In this document: piece after piece, positions 1-5,781 of the stretch
Position numbering within the stretch: position 1 is the first letter of the stretch
Layout of the letters: each line of letters begins with the position of its first letter
Assembly (NCBI GenBank): GCA_023459755.1
Contig: JAEWSS010000238.1
Location: 1-8,005 of the forward strand
Source: Verrucomicrobiota bacterium
GTDB taxonomy: Bacteria > Verrucomicrobiota > Lentisphaeria > Victivallales > Victivallaceae
Direction: 5' to 3'
Length of the DNA: 8,005 nucleotides
Position numbers and translations under genes: made by a program
Notes under the pieces: model-generated
Database searches by the model: none
What the model saw: the letters and a program-made list of their open reading frames with translations, nothing else
What the model was told of the DNA's origin: nothing

Positions 1-83
1 GTCCGCTGGCGAAACCGGAATGCGCGGCAAAACGGCCCGAACTCGACGGAAATACCCACAAGTGCGCCTGTTTCTTTGCATAA
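1..83 (+). CDS. Possible 3' end of an upstream gene (unidentified)
   Basis: Reading from base 3, the frame is open to a TAA at 81-83 and encodes about 26 residues ending HKCACFFA. Codons such as CTG, GCG, CCG, GAA and GAC resemble those of the neighbouring genes, and the stop falls just before the asd promoter candidate. These points are suggestive only. The other two forward frames are also open across this short stretch, so the frame choice is uncertain. No function can be given from so few residues. Confidence 0.3.
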   Translation, partial: PLAKPECAAKRPELDGNTHKCACFFA

Positions 84-87
84 CGGG

Positions 88-115
88 TTGAAATCGTCGA
101 TTCATCGTGTATAGT
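88..115 (+). promoter_or_regulatory. Sigma70-like promoter candidate for asd
   Basis: TTGAAA at 88-93 and TATAGT at 110-115 are separated by 16 bp, and each box matches the consensus at five of six positions. The predicted start of transcription is near 122, about 37 nt before the asd start codon. The site was found by eye and no transcript data support it. Confidence 0.5.
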
Positions 116-158
116 ATTAGATTTTTGGGCAGACACCATATTGAAAGGAAGTCGATCT

Positions 159-1163
159 ATGAGCAAAGCATACAATGTCGCAGTAGCCGGAGCGACCGGA
201 GCCGTTGGCGTCGAGATGGTCAAGACGCTTGAAAAACGCAACTTCCCGGTTAAAAACCTGAAACTTCTCGCCTCCAGCCGTTCGGCAGGAAAGACTATGA
301 AGTTCAAGGGTGAGGATATTGTCATCGAGGAACTTACTCACGACTCGTTCAAGGGTGTCGATATCGCGCTGTTCAGTGCCGGCGGCGACATCTCCCGCGA
401 GTTTGCCAAGTCGGTGGTCGATTCCGGCGCGGTCATGATCGACAATTCCAGCGCGTTCAGAATGTTTGAAGACGTTCCGCTGGTGATTCCGGAAGTCAAC
501 CCGGAAGACATCAAATGGAACAAGGGCATCATCGCCAATCCGAACTGCTCCACCATCATCATGCTGGTGGCGGTTGCCCCGCTCCATCGCGCAAAACAGC
601 TGAAACGCCTGGTCGCCGCCACCTATCAGGCCACCAGCGGCGCCGGAGCAAAGGGAATGGACGAACTGCTCGTACAGACCAAACAGATTCTCAACGGCGA
701 GCCGATCACCCCCAAGGCATTCGCCCACCGCATTGCGTTCAACCTGATTCCGCACATCGACACTTTCCTTGACAACGGCTACACCAAGGAAGAGTTGAAG
801 ATGCTCAATGAAAGTCGCAAAATGCTGCATGCCCCCGATCTTCGGGTGTCCTGCACCTGCGTTCGGGTTCCGGTAATGCGCGCCCATTCCGAGGCGCTTA
901 ATCTTGAGTTCGCCAATGAAATCACGCCGGATGAAGCGCGCGCGATTCTGGCTCAGGCACCGGGCGTCACCGTGGTGGACGATCCCGCCGCCAAACTTTA
1001 TCCGATGCCGATTGACGCCACCGAAAAATACAATGTGCTGGTCGGACGCATCCGTCAGGATATTTCGCGTGAAGACAAGCGCGGTCTTGATATTTTTGTG
1101 GCCGGCGACCAGGTGCTGAAAGGCGCCGCACTGAACGCGGTTCAGATTGCCGAACTGCTTTAA
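159..1163 (+). CDS. asd: Aspartate-semialdehyde dehydrogenase (334 aa)
   Basis: Asd reduces L-aspartyl-4-phosphate to L-aspartate 4-semialdehyde with NADPH in the cytoplasm, the branch point to lysine/diaminopimelate, threonine and methionine. The N-terminal dinucleotide-binding loop GATGAVG is at residues 11-17. The catalytic cysteine is C130 in NPNC (127-130), followed by ST. The substrate-binding stretch ATYQATSGAGAKGMDEL is typical of the family, the catalytic base is probably H243 in RVPVMRAHSEA, and VGRIRQD lies in the C-terminal part. The length is normal for the short bacterial class. I chose ATG at 159 because GAAAGGAAG at 143-151 is a good ribosome binding site about 7 nt upstream. 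An in-frame TTG at 141 would add six residues but has no binding site. The gene looks monocistronic, with its own promoter candidate and a strong terminator. Identification is by motif recognition and is very likely correct. Confidence 0.97.
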   Translation: MSKAYNVAVAGATGAVGVEMVKTLEKRNFPVKNLKLLASSRSAGKTMKFKGEDIVIEELTHDSFKGVDIALFSAGGDISREFAKSVVDSGAVMIDNSSAFRMFEDVPLVIPEVNPEDIKWNKGIIANPNCSTIIMLVAVAPLHRAKQLKRLVAATYQATSGAGAKGMDELLVQTKQILNGEPITPKAFAHRIAFNLIPHIDTFLDNGYTKEELKMLNESRKMLHAPDLRVSCTCVRVPVMRAHSEALNLEFANEITPDEARAILAQAPGVTVVDDPAAKLYPMPIDATEKYNVLVGRIRQDISREDKRGLDIFVAGDQVLKGAALNAVQIAELL

Positions 1164-1181
1164 CCGCCACCAGAAACTACG

Positions 1182-1213
1182 ATCCCGGATGGATTTACCG
1201 TCCGGGATTTTTT
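1182..1213 (+). terminator. Intrinsic terminator of asd
   Basis: ATCCCGGA (1182-1189) pairs with TCCGGGAT (1201-1208). A T-G wobble and two further G-C pairs extend the stem inward to a loop of about 5 nt. A run of six T (1208-1213) follows, then ATTT. The hairpin begins 18 nt after the asd stop codon. Confidence 0.9.
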
Positions 1214-1568
1214 ATTTCCGCTCCGGGATGGTGCAGATCAAAAACGTTGGTGGACGATCGGCGGTTAATGCAAAATACAGCTGACAAAAATGCGAATGCC
1301 GCCTTGAGACAAAAAACACGCCAAAATTCGGCGGCATCATAAAATTGTAAAAATAAATTGCCGCGCGAAAGGCACGTCAATGCGAGGCGCTGAAGCTGGC
1401 ACTCATCAGCGGCACAACGAAACTCCCAGCGTATGCCGGATAACGAATGTCCGCCGTCAGCACCAACCATCCGCCGTCCTCTTACGGGTCGGCCATTCGG
1501 CCGGTCACTGCATCAACAATCGTCCGGCGCCGCTATTCATCGTATATCTTGAAAAATCCGATCACAAC

Positions 1569-1614
1569 CGCCGCGTAGACTTCCAGTCAATATCTGAACC
1601 GCAAAGCGGCGGAA
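1569..1614. repeat. 46-bp direct repeat, copy 1
   Basis: This copy is identical over all 46 bases to the one at 1665-1710, a period of 96 bp. Its ends are self-complementary: CCGCCGC (1568-1574) can pair with GCGGCGG (1606-1612). A small internal dyad, GACT/AGTC, is at 1578-1588. The termini therefore resemble those of a REP-like palindromic intergenic element. The family is unknown. Confidence 0.85.
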
Positions 1615-1617
1615 TGC

Positions 1618-1659
1618 CCCATCAATGAACGGCAAAACGGAAAAATGGCCCATCAATGA
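1618..1659. repeat. Short direct repeat CCCATCAATGA inside the inter-repeat segment
   Basis: CCCATCAATGA occurs at 1618-1628 and again at 1649-1659, both within the 50 bp between the two 46-bp copies. It suggests that the spacer is itself internally duplicated. Confidence 0.6.
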
Positions 1660-1664
1660 GTCAG

Positions 1665-1710
1665 CGCCGCGTAGACTTCCAGTCAATATCTGAACCGCAA
1701 AGCGGCGGAA
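1665..1710. repeat. 46-bp direct repeat, copy 2
   Basis: This is a perfect copy of 1569-1614, with terminal inverted sequence CGCCGC (1665-1670) / GCGGCG (1702-1707). It ends about 10 bp before the T-tract of the minus-strand rpsT-unit terminator, so both copies lie just beyond the 3' end of that transcript. Confidence 0.85.
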
Positions 1711-1720
1711 AGTCAACTGC

Positions 1721-1765
1721 AAAAAAAACAAAAGCGCACGCCCGGGATACTCCCGATCGTGCGCT
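1721..1765 (-). terminator. Intrinsic terminator of the rpsT unit
   Basis: On the minus strand, AGCGCACG (complement of 1758-1765) pairs with CGTGCGCT (complement of 1733-1740). An inner stem, CGGGA/TCCCG (1751-1755 with 1743-1747), closes on a 3-nt loop, with a 2x2 internal loop between the stems. A tract that reads TTTTGTTTTTTTT on the minus strand follows (1733-1721). The hairpin starts 23 nt after the microgene stop codon, so it ends a transcript that includes both rpsT and the microgene. Confidence 0.92.
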
Positions 1766-1788
1766 CCGTCAACATTCGGCCCGAAGGC

Positions 1789-1878
1789 TTACTTGTTCTT
1801 ATGCCGCAAAGCCTTCAGCTGCTTCTTACGCTTATGCTTGGCGATCTTGCGACGACGCTTTTTCTTCAAATTACCCAT
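1789..1878 (-). CDS. 29-aa basic protein, bS22 / AURKAIP1-COX24 family
   Basis: This 29-residue protein begins MGNL and continues KKKRRRKIAKHKRKKQ, then LKALRHKNK. Over half of it is Lys or Arg. It matches the core pattern of the AURKAIP1/COX24 family, K-R-R-K-(I/M)-x-K-H-K-x-(R/K)-K-x-x-K-x-x-R. That family includes mycobacterial small-subunit protein bS22, the short basic proteins annotated in Bacteroidota, and the C-terminal part of human mitoribosomal AURKAIP1 (family knowledge). The probable role is as a tiny structural protein of the small ribosomal subunit that binds rRNA. It lies 25 nt after the rpsT stop codon, on the same strand and before a strong terminator, so it is almost certainly co-transcribed. 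ATG at 1878 is the only ATG in this frame. Its binding site is weak (GGGG about 9 nt upstream), so translation may depend on rpsT. Its size makes it easy to miss in annotation. Confidence 0.82.
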   Translation of the reverse strand: MGNLKKKRRRKIAKHKRKKQLKALRHKNK

Positions 1879-1903
1879 TTCATCGACCCCGTATTTGTGT
1901 TGC

Positions 1904-2170
1904 TTACGCCTGAATGCCGTTCATGACCAGCATCAGCTGTGACTTCTTGTTGGAGGCCTTGTTGCCGTGAATCACGCCAACCTTGGCCGCCTTGTCCAGC
2001 AAACTGCAGCATTCCCGCAGCAGGGCGGACGCCTGTTCCGAATCTTTGGCGGCAACGGCCGCGCGGAATTTCTTCTCACTGGTCTTGATCGCGCTCTTTC
2101 TGGCGCGGTTGCGCAAATTGGCAAGTTTGCTGGTGCCGATGCGCTTGATTGCTGACTTCAAATGTGCCAT
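1904..2170 (-). CDS. rpsT: 30S ribosomal protein bS20 (88 aa)
   Basis: bS20 is a helical primary binder of 16S rRNA in the body of the 30S subunit. The protein starts MAHLKSAIKRIGTSK, the family signature (MANIKSAIKRI in many species). RNRARKSAIKT follows, and the C-terminal half has VIHGNKASNKKSQL, corresponding to the conserved I-H-K-N-x-A-x-R-x-K-S motif. The length of 88 residues is normal. ATG at 2170 is preceded by AGGAAAG about 6 nt upstream. The gene heads a minus-strand unit followed by the 29-aa basic protein and a strong terminator, and it is divergent from the nusA operon. Confidence 0.97.
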   Translation of the reverse strand: MAHLKSAIKRIGTSKLANLRNRARKSAIKTSEKKFRAAVAAKDSEQASALLRECCSLLDKAAKVGVIHGNKASNKKSQLMLVMNGIQA

Positions 2171-2221
2171 TGTTTTCTTTCCTGATTTCGACTTTATGTT
2201 AAAACTAAATCAAATTCCAAA

Positions 2222-2249
2222 GTTATAGAACATTAAATTTGCCACAAGA
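2222..2249 (-). promoter_or_regulatory. Weak promoter candidate for rpsT
   Basis: On the minus strand, TCTTGT (complement of 2244-2249) and TATAAC (complement of 2222-2227) are spaced 16 bp apart, about 52 nt before the rpsT start codon. The -10 box is good and the -35 poor. The region is AT-rich enough that such matches arise by chance. Confidence 0.3.
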
Positions 2250-2364
2250 TTCAAAATATTCAAGTTTAAAGCACCAAAAAATGACAAAAAAAACGGTTTT
2301 TCTCATAAAAGACGACAATCCCCGGAGCAACGGGAAAAAAAAGGACAAAACTGAACTTCCGCAC

Positions 2365-2392
2365 TTGATAGTTCCCGTTTATTGTATATATT
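2365..2392 (+). promoter_or_regulatory. Sigma70-like promoter for the nusA-infB operon
   Basis: TTGATA (2365-2370) and TATATT (2387-2392) are spaced 16 bp apart, and each matches the consensus at five of six positions. Predicted transcription starts near 2399, giving a leader of roughly 117 nt before nusA. It is the best promoter match between rpsT and nusA. Confidence 0.65.
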
Positions 2393-2415
2393 AACAACAC
2401 AAGTGCAGAAGTTGC

Positions 2416-2448
2416 AAAGTGGGTAGCGCAATTGTACCCGCTTTTTTT
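2416..2448 (+). terminator. Terminator-like hairpin in the nusA leader (possible attenuator)
   Basis: GTGGGTA (2419-2425) pairs with TACCCGC (2435-2441), with one G-T wobble and a 9-nt loop. AAA/TTT pairs extend it outward. Seven T (2442-2448) follow directly, so it has the form of an intrinsic terminator. It lies downstream of the promoter candidate and 67 nt upstream of the nusA start. The right arm CCCGC (2437-2441) could instead pair with GCGGG (2457-2461). Premature termination of the operon is inferred, not shown. Confidence 0.6.
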
Positions 2449-2515
2449 ATCCCGTTGCGGGCTGCACATAAAATGGCAATAAGCGTACAGATTGAACTAT
2501 AAGGAGGATCAGATT

Positions 2516-3757
2516 ATGGCCAACATGCTCCTGGCGATGCTTCAAAATATTGAGCAGGAACGCGGAATAAGCCGCGAACTTCTGGTTTCGGCGCTTGAAA
2601 CTGCGATACTTACCGCCGCGCGTAAAAGCATTCACCCGGCAAACCAGCTCAAGGTCAAGGTTGATCCCGAAACCGGAAACATTCAGGCGTGGGCGCTGCT
2701 CCAGGTAGTCGAAGAAAACCCGACGCCGGATCAGCTGCTCTATACCCGGGCGGTCGAAAAATTTCCCGATGTGAAAGTCGGAGACGTCATTGAGTGGGAA
2801 GTCACGCCGCGCAATTTCGGGCGCATCGCCGCCTCCACCGCGCGACAGGCGATTTTCCAACAGCTCCGCAAGGCGGAAAAGGAAATGGCATCCGAAGAAT
2901 TTGCCGCCAACCTCAATCAGATCATTACCGGCAAAGTCCGCCAGTTTGAAGGCGGCGGCATTGTGATCGACTTCCAAAAGGCACAGGGGCTGCTGCCGGC
3001 CAAGGAAAAGATTCCCGGCGAACAGTACATGACCGGCGACCTGATCAATGCGCTGCTGCTGAAAATCGACACCGCCGGCTCCGGGCCGAGTCTGCTGGTT
3101 TCCCGGTCGCATCCGGACTTTGTCCGTCGGCTTTTCGAGCGGGAAGTGTCCGAAATCCGCGACGGCGTGGTCAAGATTATGAACGTCGCACGCGAAGCCG
3201 GCAGCCGGACAAAAATCTCCGTGGCCAGCTCCGACCCGCGCATCGACCCGGTAGGCTCATGCGTCGGCATCCGCGGCAGCCGCGTCCGCGCCGTAACCGA
3301 CGAACTCAACAACGAGCGGATCGACATCGTGCCATACGACGCCGATATTGTCAAATACTGCCTCAACGCGCTTCAGCCGGCCAAGGCTCAGAGCGTGGAA
3401 GTCAACGAGGAAAAACACGAACTTACCGTTCTGGTCAGCCCCGAACAGAGCAAGCTGGTGTTCGGTAAAAAAGCTCAGAACGTCCGGCTCAGCTCAAAAC
3501 TGCTGAACTGGAACATCACCATCCGCACGATCGGCGCGCCGCAGGAGGCTTTCGAGGAGAAAATCCAGAAGGCCACCCGTGAACTGGCCGACAACTTCGG
3601 CGTGTCCGAAGCGTGCGCGGCAATTTTAATCAGCAACGGCTATATCACCGTCGACGGCCTGCGCGCCGCCGGACGGGACGCGGTTCTGGCGCTTGACGGC
3701 GTCGACCACGACGAACTCGCCGCCGCTTTCGACCGCCTTGAAGAAGCGGCGGAATGA
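2516..3757 (+). CDS. nusA: Transcription elongation/termination factor NusA (413 aa)
   Basis: NusA binds RNA polymerase and nascent RNA and modulates pausing, termination and antitermination. The N-terminal polymerase-binding domain occupies about residues 1-130 and ends in GRIAASTARQAIFQQLRKAEKE. An S1 domain follows (about 136-200, with QGLLPAKEKIPGEQY). Next comes the conserved SRSHPDFVRRLFEREV and AREAGSRTKISV region leading to KH1, whose GxxG loop is GIRG (251-254). KH2 has GKKA at 317-320 followed by QNVRL. The last 60 residues resemble one helix-hairpin-helix acidic repeat of the E. coli type. ATG at 2516 is chosen because AAGGAGGA (2501-2508) lies 7 nt upstream; the in-frame TTG at 2492 precedes that site. 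It is the first gene of the operon and its TGA overlaps an ATG in the infB frame. The length lies between the B. subtilis and E. coli proteins. Confidence 0.97.
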   Translation: MANMLLAMLQNIEQERGISRELLVSALETAILTAARKSIHPANQLKVKVDPETGNIQAWALLQVVEENPTPDQLLYTRAVEKFPDVKVGDVIEWEVTPRNFGRIAASTARQAIFQQLRKAEKEMASEEFAANLNQIITGKVRQFEGGGIVIDFQKAQGLLPAKEKIPGEQYMTGDLINALLLKIDTAGSGPSLLVSRSHPDFVRRLFEREVSEIRDGVVKIMNVAREAGSRTKISVASSDPRIDPVGSCVGIRGSRVRAVTDELNNERIDIVPYDADIVKYCLNALQPAKAQSVEVNEEKHELTVLVSPEQSKLVFGKKAQNVRLSSKLLNWNITIRTIGAPQEAFEEKIQKATRELADNFGVSEACAAILISNGYITVDGLRAAGRDAVLALDGVDHDELAAAFDRLEEAAE

Positions 3758-3761
3758 CTTT

Positions 3762-3769
3762 AAGGAGGT
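3762..3769 (+). promoter_or_regulatory. Ribosome binding site that sets the infB start
   Basis: AAGGAGGT is a near-perfect Shine-Dalgarno sequence ending 5 nt before TTG at 3775. It lies inside the reading frame that would begin with ATG at 3754, so it favours the TTG over the ATG that overlaps the nusA stop. Confidence 0.8.
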
Positions 3770-3774
3770 CTGTT

Positions 3775-5754
3775 TTGAAAAAATTAAAAGTAAAATCGCT
3801 CGCGGAAACCTACGGCGTGTCCCCCAAGACGATTCTTGAGGAACTTGCCGGACAGGGCATCGAGCTGAACGACCCGGCGGCACTTATTCCGCCGGATATG
3901 GTGGAACTGGTCGAAGACTACTTCACAAACCTTTATCAGGCGAAAAAACGCGAAAAGAAGTCGGCCGCCGAAGACGCCGGCGATCAGGGCGATAAAATCA
4001 ATCTCACCAGCCCGATCGTGGTAAAGGTGCTCGCCGAGGCGCTCGGGAAACGCCCGAACATCGTCATCAGCGACCTGATGAAGATGGGCGAACTGGCCAG
4101 CATCAACCAGGCGATCAGCGAAACCATAGCGAAAAAACTCTGCAAACAGTACGGGATCACACTGGTCATCGCGCCGCCGGAGGAAAAAAAGCCGGCGTCC
4201 GTCCCCAAAAACGACGTCTTCGTGGACAACCCCGACGACCTGCGCGACCGCCCGCCGATCGTGACCTTCATGGGACACGTCGACCACGGCAAGACTTCGC
4301 TTCAGGACGCCGTCCGGCACACCCATGTGGTTGACGGCGAGGCCGGACGGATCACCCAGCACATCGGCGCGTCCACCGTCATTCACAAAAACAAGCCGAT
4401 CACGTTCATCGACACCCCCGGACACGAGGCATTCACCCAAATGCGTTCGCGCGGCGCCAACGTTACCGACATCGTGGTTCTGGTGGTGGCGGCCAACGAG
4501 GGATTCAAACCGCAGACGATCGAGGCGATGAACCACGCGCTCGCGGCAAAAGTGCCGATTATCGTGGCCGCGAACAAAATCGACCTGCCCGACGCCGACA
4601 TCAACAAGGTCATGCTTAACATGCAGCAGAACAATTTGATGTGCGAGGCCTGGGGCGGCGAAGTCGGCGTAATACCGGTTTCCGCAAAAACCGGCGCCGG
4701 CCTGAACGAACTGCTCGACCGCATCCTGCTGGAAAGCGAAATGATGGAGCTTAAAGGCAATCCCAAGCATCCGGTGGACGCCGTGGTGCTGGAGGCCCAG
4801 CTGGAGAACGGGTTGGGTCCGACCGCCAGTGTCATGGTGCGCAACGGCACGCTGCGCCTGGGCGATATTGCGCTGTGCGGCTCCTACTGCGGAAAAATTC
4901 GTCTGCTGTTTGACGATAAAGGCAAAAAAATCAAGTCGGCCGGGCCGAGCATACCGGTGCGGGTCATCGGGCTGTCCGGCATTCCGGAGGCGGGAGCGTT
5001 TCTTACCGTCTGCAAGAGCGAAAAAGAGGCGCGTGAACTCGCCGCGGCAAACGAGGAAAAAGAACGCAACCGCACGTTGGCGGTGAACACCATCGCCAGC
5101 GCCGACGACTTGTTCAGCAAACTCAAGGAACAGGAGCACAATTCGCTCCAATTGATCATCAAGTCGGACGTGCGCGGATCGGGCGAGGCGATTGAAGAGT
5201 CGCTCAAGAAACTGCCGTCGGAAAAAATCGCGGTGGAAGTGGTCATGAACAACGTCGGCGCGATCACGGAAAATGACGTGATGCTGGCGGCGGCCTCCGG
5301 CGCGATCATTGTCGGGTTCCACGTCCGGGTCAACCCCGGTGTCAACGAGCTGGCCAAGAAGCAGAACGTCGAAATACGTTTGTACAGCATCATCTACGAA
5401 CTGCTGGAAGACATCACCGATGCATTGACCGGAAAACTTGCACCGGAAAAACGCGAAAAAGAACTCGGCAAAGCCAAGATTCTTCAGATTTTTGAGCTCC
5501 ACAAGGGGCCGAAAGTCTGCGGCTGCATGGTCGAAAGCGGCGTGGTGAGAGTTGGCGCCAAGGCTCGGGTATTCCGTCACAAGCACTTGATTTACAATGG
5601 AGAGGTCGCATCGCTGCGGCGTTTTCAGGATGACGTCAAGGAGGTCAAAGTCGGCCTTGAGTGCGGCATCAGGCTGGACAACTTCGCCGACTTTGAAGAG
5701 GGCGACGACATCGACGTTTACGAAATCGAGCTGAAAAAGCCGACGCTGGATTAG
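3775..5754 (+). CDS. infB: Translation initiation factor IF-2 (659 aa, TTG start)
   Basis: IF2 is the GTPase that places fMet-tRNA on the 30S subunit and promotes 50S joining. An IF2_N module is at about residues 1-52 and a second at about 75-133. The G domain has G1 GHVDHGKT (167-174), G2 GRITQHIGA (191-199), G3 DTPGHE (213-218), G4 NKID (267-270) and G5 SAKT (303-306). Domains II to IV follow, with the ends of the protein typical (KGPKVCGCMVESGVVRVGAKARVFR and the LRRFQDDVKEVKVGLECGI region). The linker between the two IF2_N modules is only about 20 residues, so the protein is short compared with E. coli (890) and B. subtilis (716). TTG at 3775 follows a perfect binding site and gives MKKLKVKSLAETYGVS, a normal IF2 beginning. 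The alternative is ATG at 3754, overlapping the nusA stop as ATGA. Confidence 0.97.
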   Translation: MKKLKVKSLAETYGVSPKTILEELAGQGIELNDPAALIPPDMVELVEDYFTNLYQAKKREKKSAAEDAGDQGDKINLTSPIVVKVLAEALGKRPNIVISDLMKMGELASINQAISETIAKKLCKQYGITLVIAPPEEKKPASVPKNDVFVDNPDDLRDRPPIVTFMGHVDHGKTSLQDAVRHTHVVDGEAGRITQHIGASTVIHKNKPITFIDTPGHEAFTQMRSRGANVTDIVVLVVAANEGFKPQTIEAMNHALAAKVPIIVAANKIDLPDADINKVMLNMQQNNLMCEAWGGEVGVIPVSAKTGAGLNELLDRILLESEMMELKGNPKHPVDAVVLEAQLENGLGPTASVMVRNGTLRLGDIALCGSYCGKIRLLFDDKGKKIKSAGPSIPVRVIGLSGIPEAGAFLTVCKSEKEARELAAANEEKERNRTLAVNTIASADDLFSKLKEQEHNSLQLIIKSDVRGSGEAIEESLKKLPSEKIAVEVVMNNVGAITENDVMLAAASGAIIVGFHVRVNPGVNELAKKQNVEIRLYSIIYELLEDITDALTGKLAPEKREKELGKAKILQIFELHKGPKVCGCMVESGVVRVGAKARVFRHKHLIYNGEVASLRRFQDDVKEVKVGLECGIRLDNFADFEEGDDIDVYEIELKKPTLD

Positions 5755-5781
5755 ACGAGACAACCGCGACTGGAGGCTTTT

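Larger units (their letters stand above)
1214..1720. other. Gene-poor intergenic stretch between asd and the rpsT unit
   Basis: I find no convincing gene or RNA here. The stretch contains the 46-bp repeat pair, an 8-bp inverted repeat (ATGCCGCC 1296-1303 / GGCGGCAT 1330-1337) and a small hairpin (CGGCC 1490-1494 / GGCCG 1499-1503). A minus-strand frame (1470-1195) has an AGAGGA element 6 nt before its ATG, but it is cysteine-rich, unrecognised and runs into the asd terminator. A plus-strand frame (1380-1628) lacks a binding site and simply translates the repeat. Both are probably non-coding. Confidence 0.6.
2171..2515. other. AT-rich divergent control region between rpsT and nusA
   Basis: These 345 bp are much richer in A and T than the surrounding genes and contain A and T tracts. 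I see no gene or tRNA here. On the minus side are the rpsT binding site and a weak promoter candidate. On the plus side are a good promoter (2365-2392) and a terminator-like hairpin (2416-2448) in the nusA leader. Another small dyad is CCCG/CGGG (2321-2324 / 2331-2334) followed by an A-tract. Confidence 0.7.

Noticed and set aside
1380..1628. An 82-codon plus-strand frame
   Set aside because: It has no ribosome binding site, and its C-terminal part is only the translation of the 46-bp repeat.
1569..1710. Two 46-bp repeats with a 50-bp gap considered as a minimal CRISPR array
   Set aside because: There are only two copies, the spacer is longer than the usual 30-40 bp and holds its own duplication, and no cas gene is present. 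The palindromic ends fit a REP-like element better.
1537..1731. A 64-codon minus-strand frame containing FRRFAVQILTGSLRG twice
   Set aside because: The duplicated peptide arises because the 96-bp repeat period is a multiple of three. It also crosses the T-tract of the rpsT-unit terminator.
2266..2469. A 67-codon minus-strand frame upstream of rpsT
   Set aside because: It covers the nusA promoter and hairpin, is AT-rich and aromatic-rich by composition, and has no recognisable product.
2399..2470. tRNA (as metY precedes the E. coli nusA operon), or a leader peptide beginning GTG at 2403
   Set aside because: The segment GGGTAGCGCAATTG slightly resembles a D-arm, but no cloverleaf, anticodon arm or T-arm can be folded. 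The GTG frame is 7 codons with no binding site.
2447..3112. A 221-codon minus-strand frame over the 5' part of nusA
   Set aside because: It is antisense to NusA, which has family motifs throughout, and the frame has no recognisable domain.
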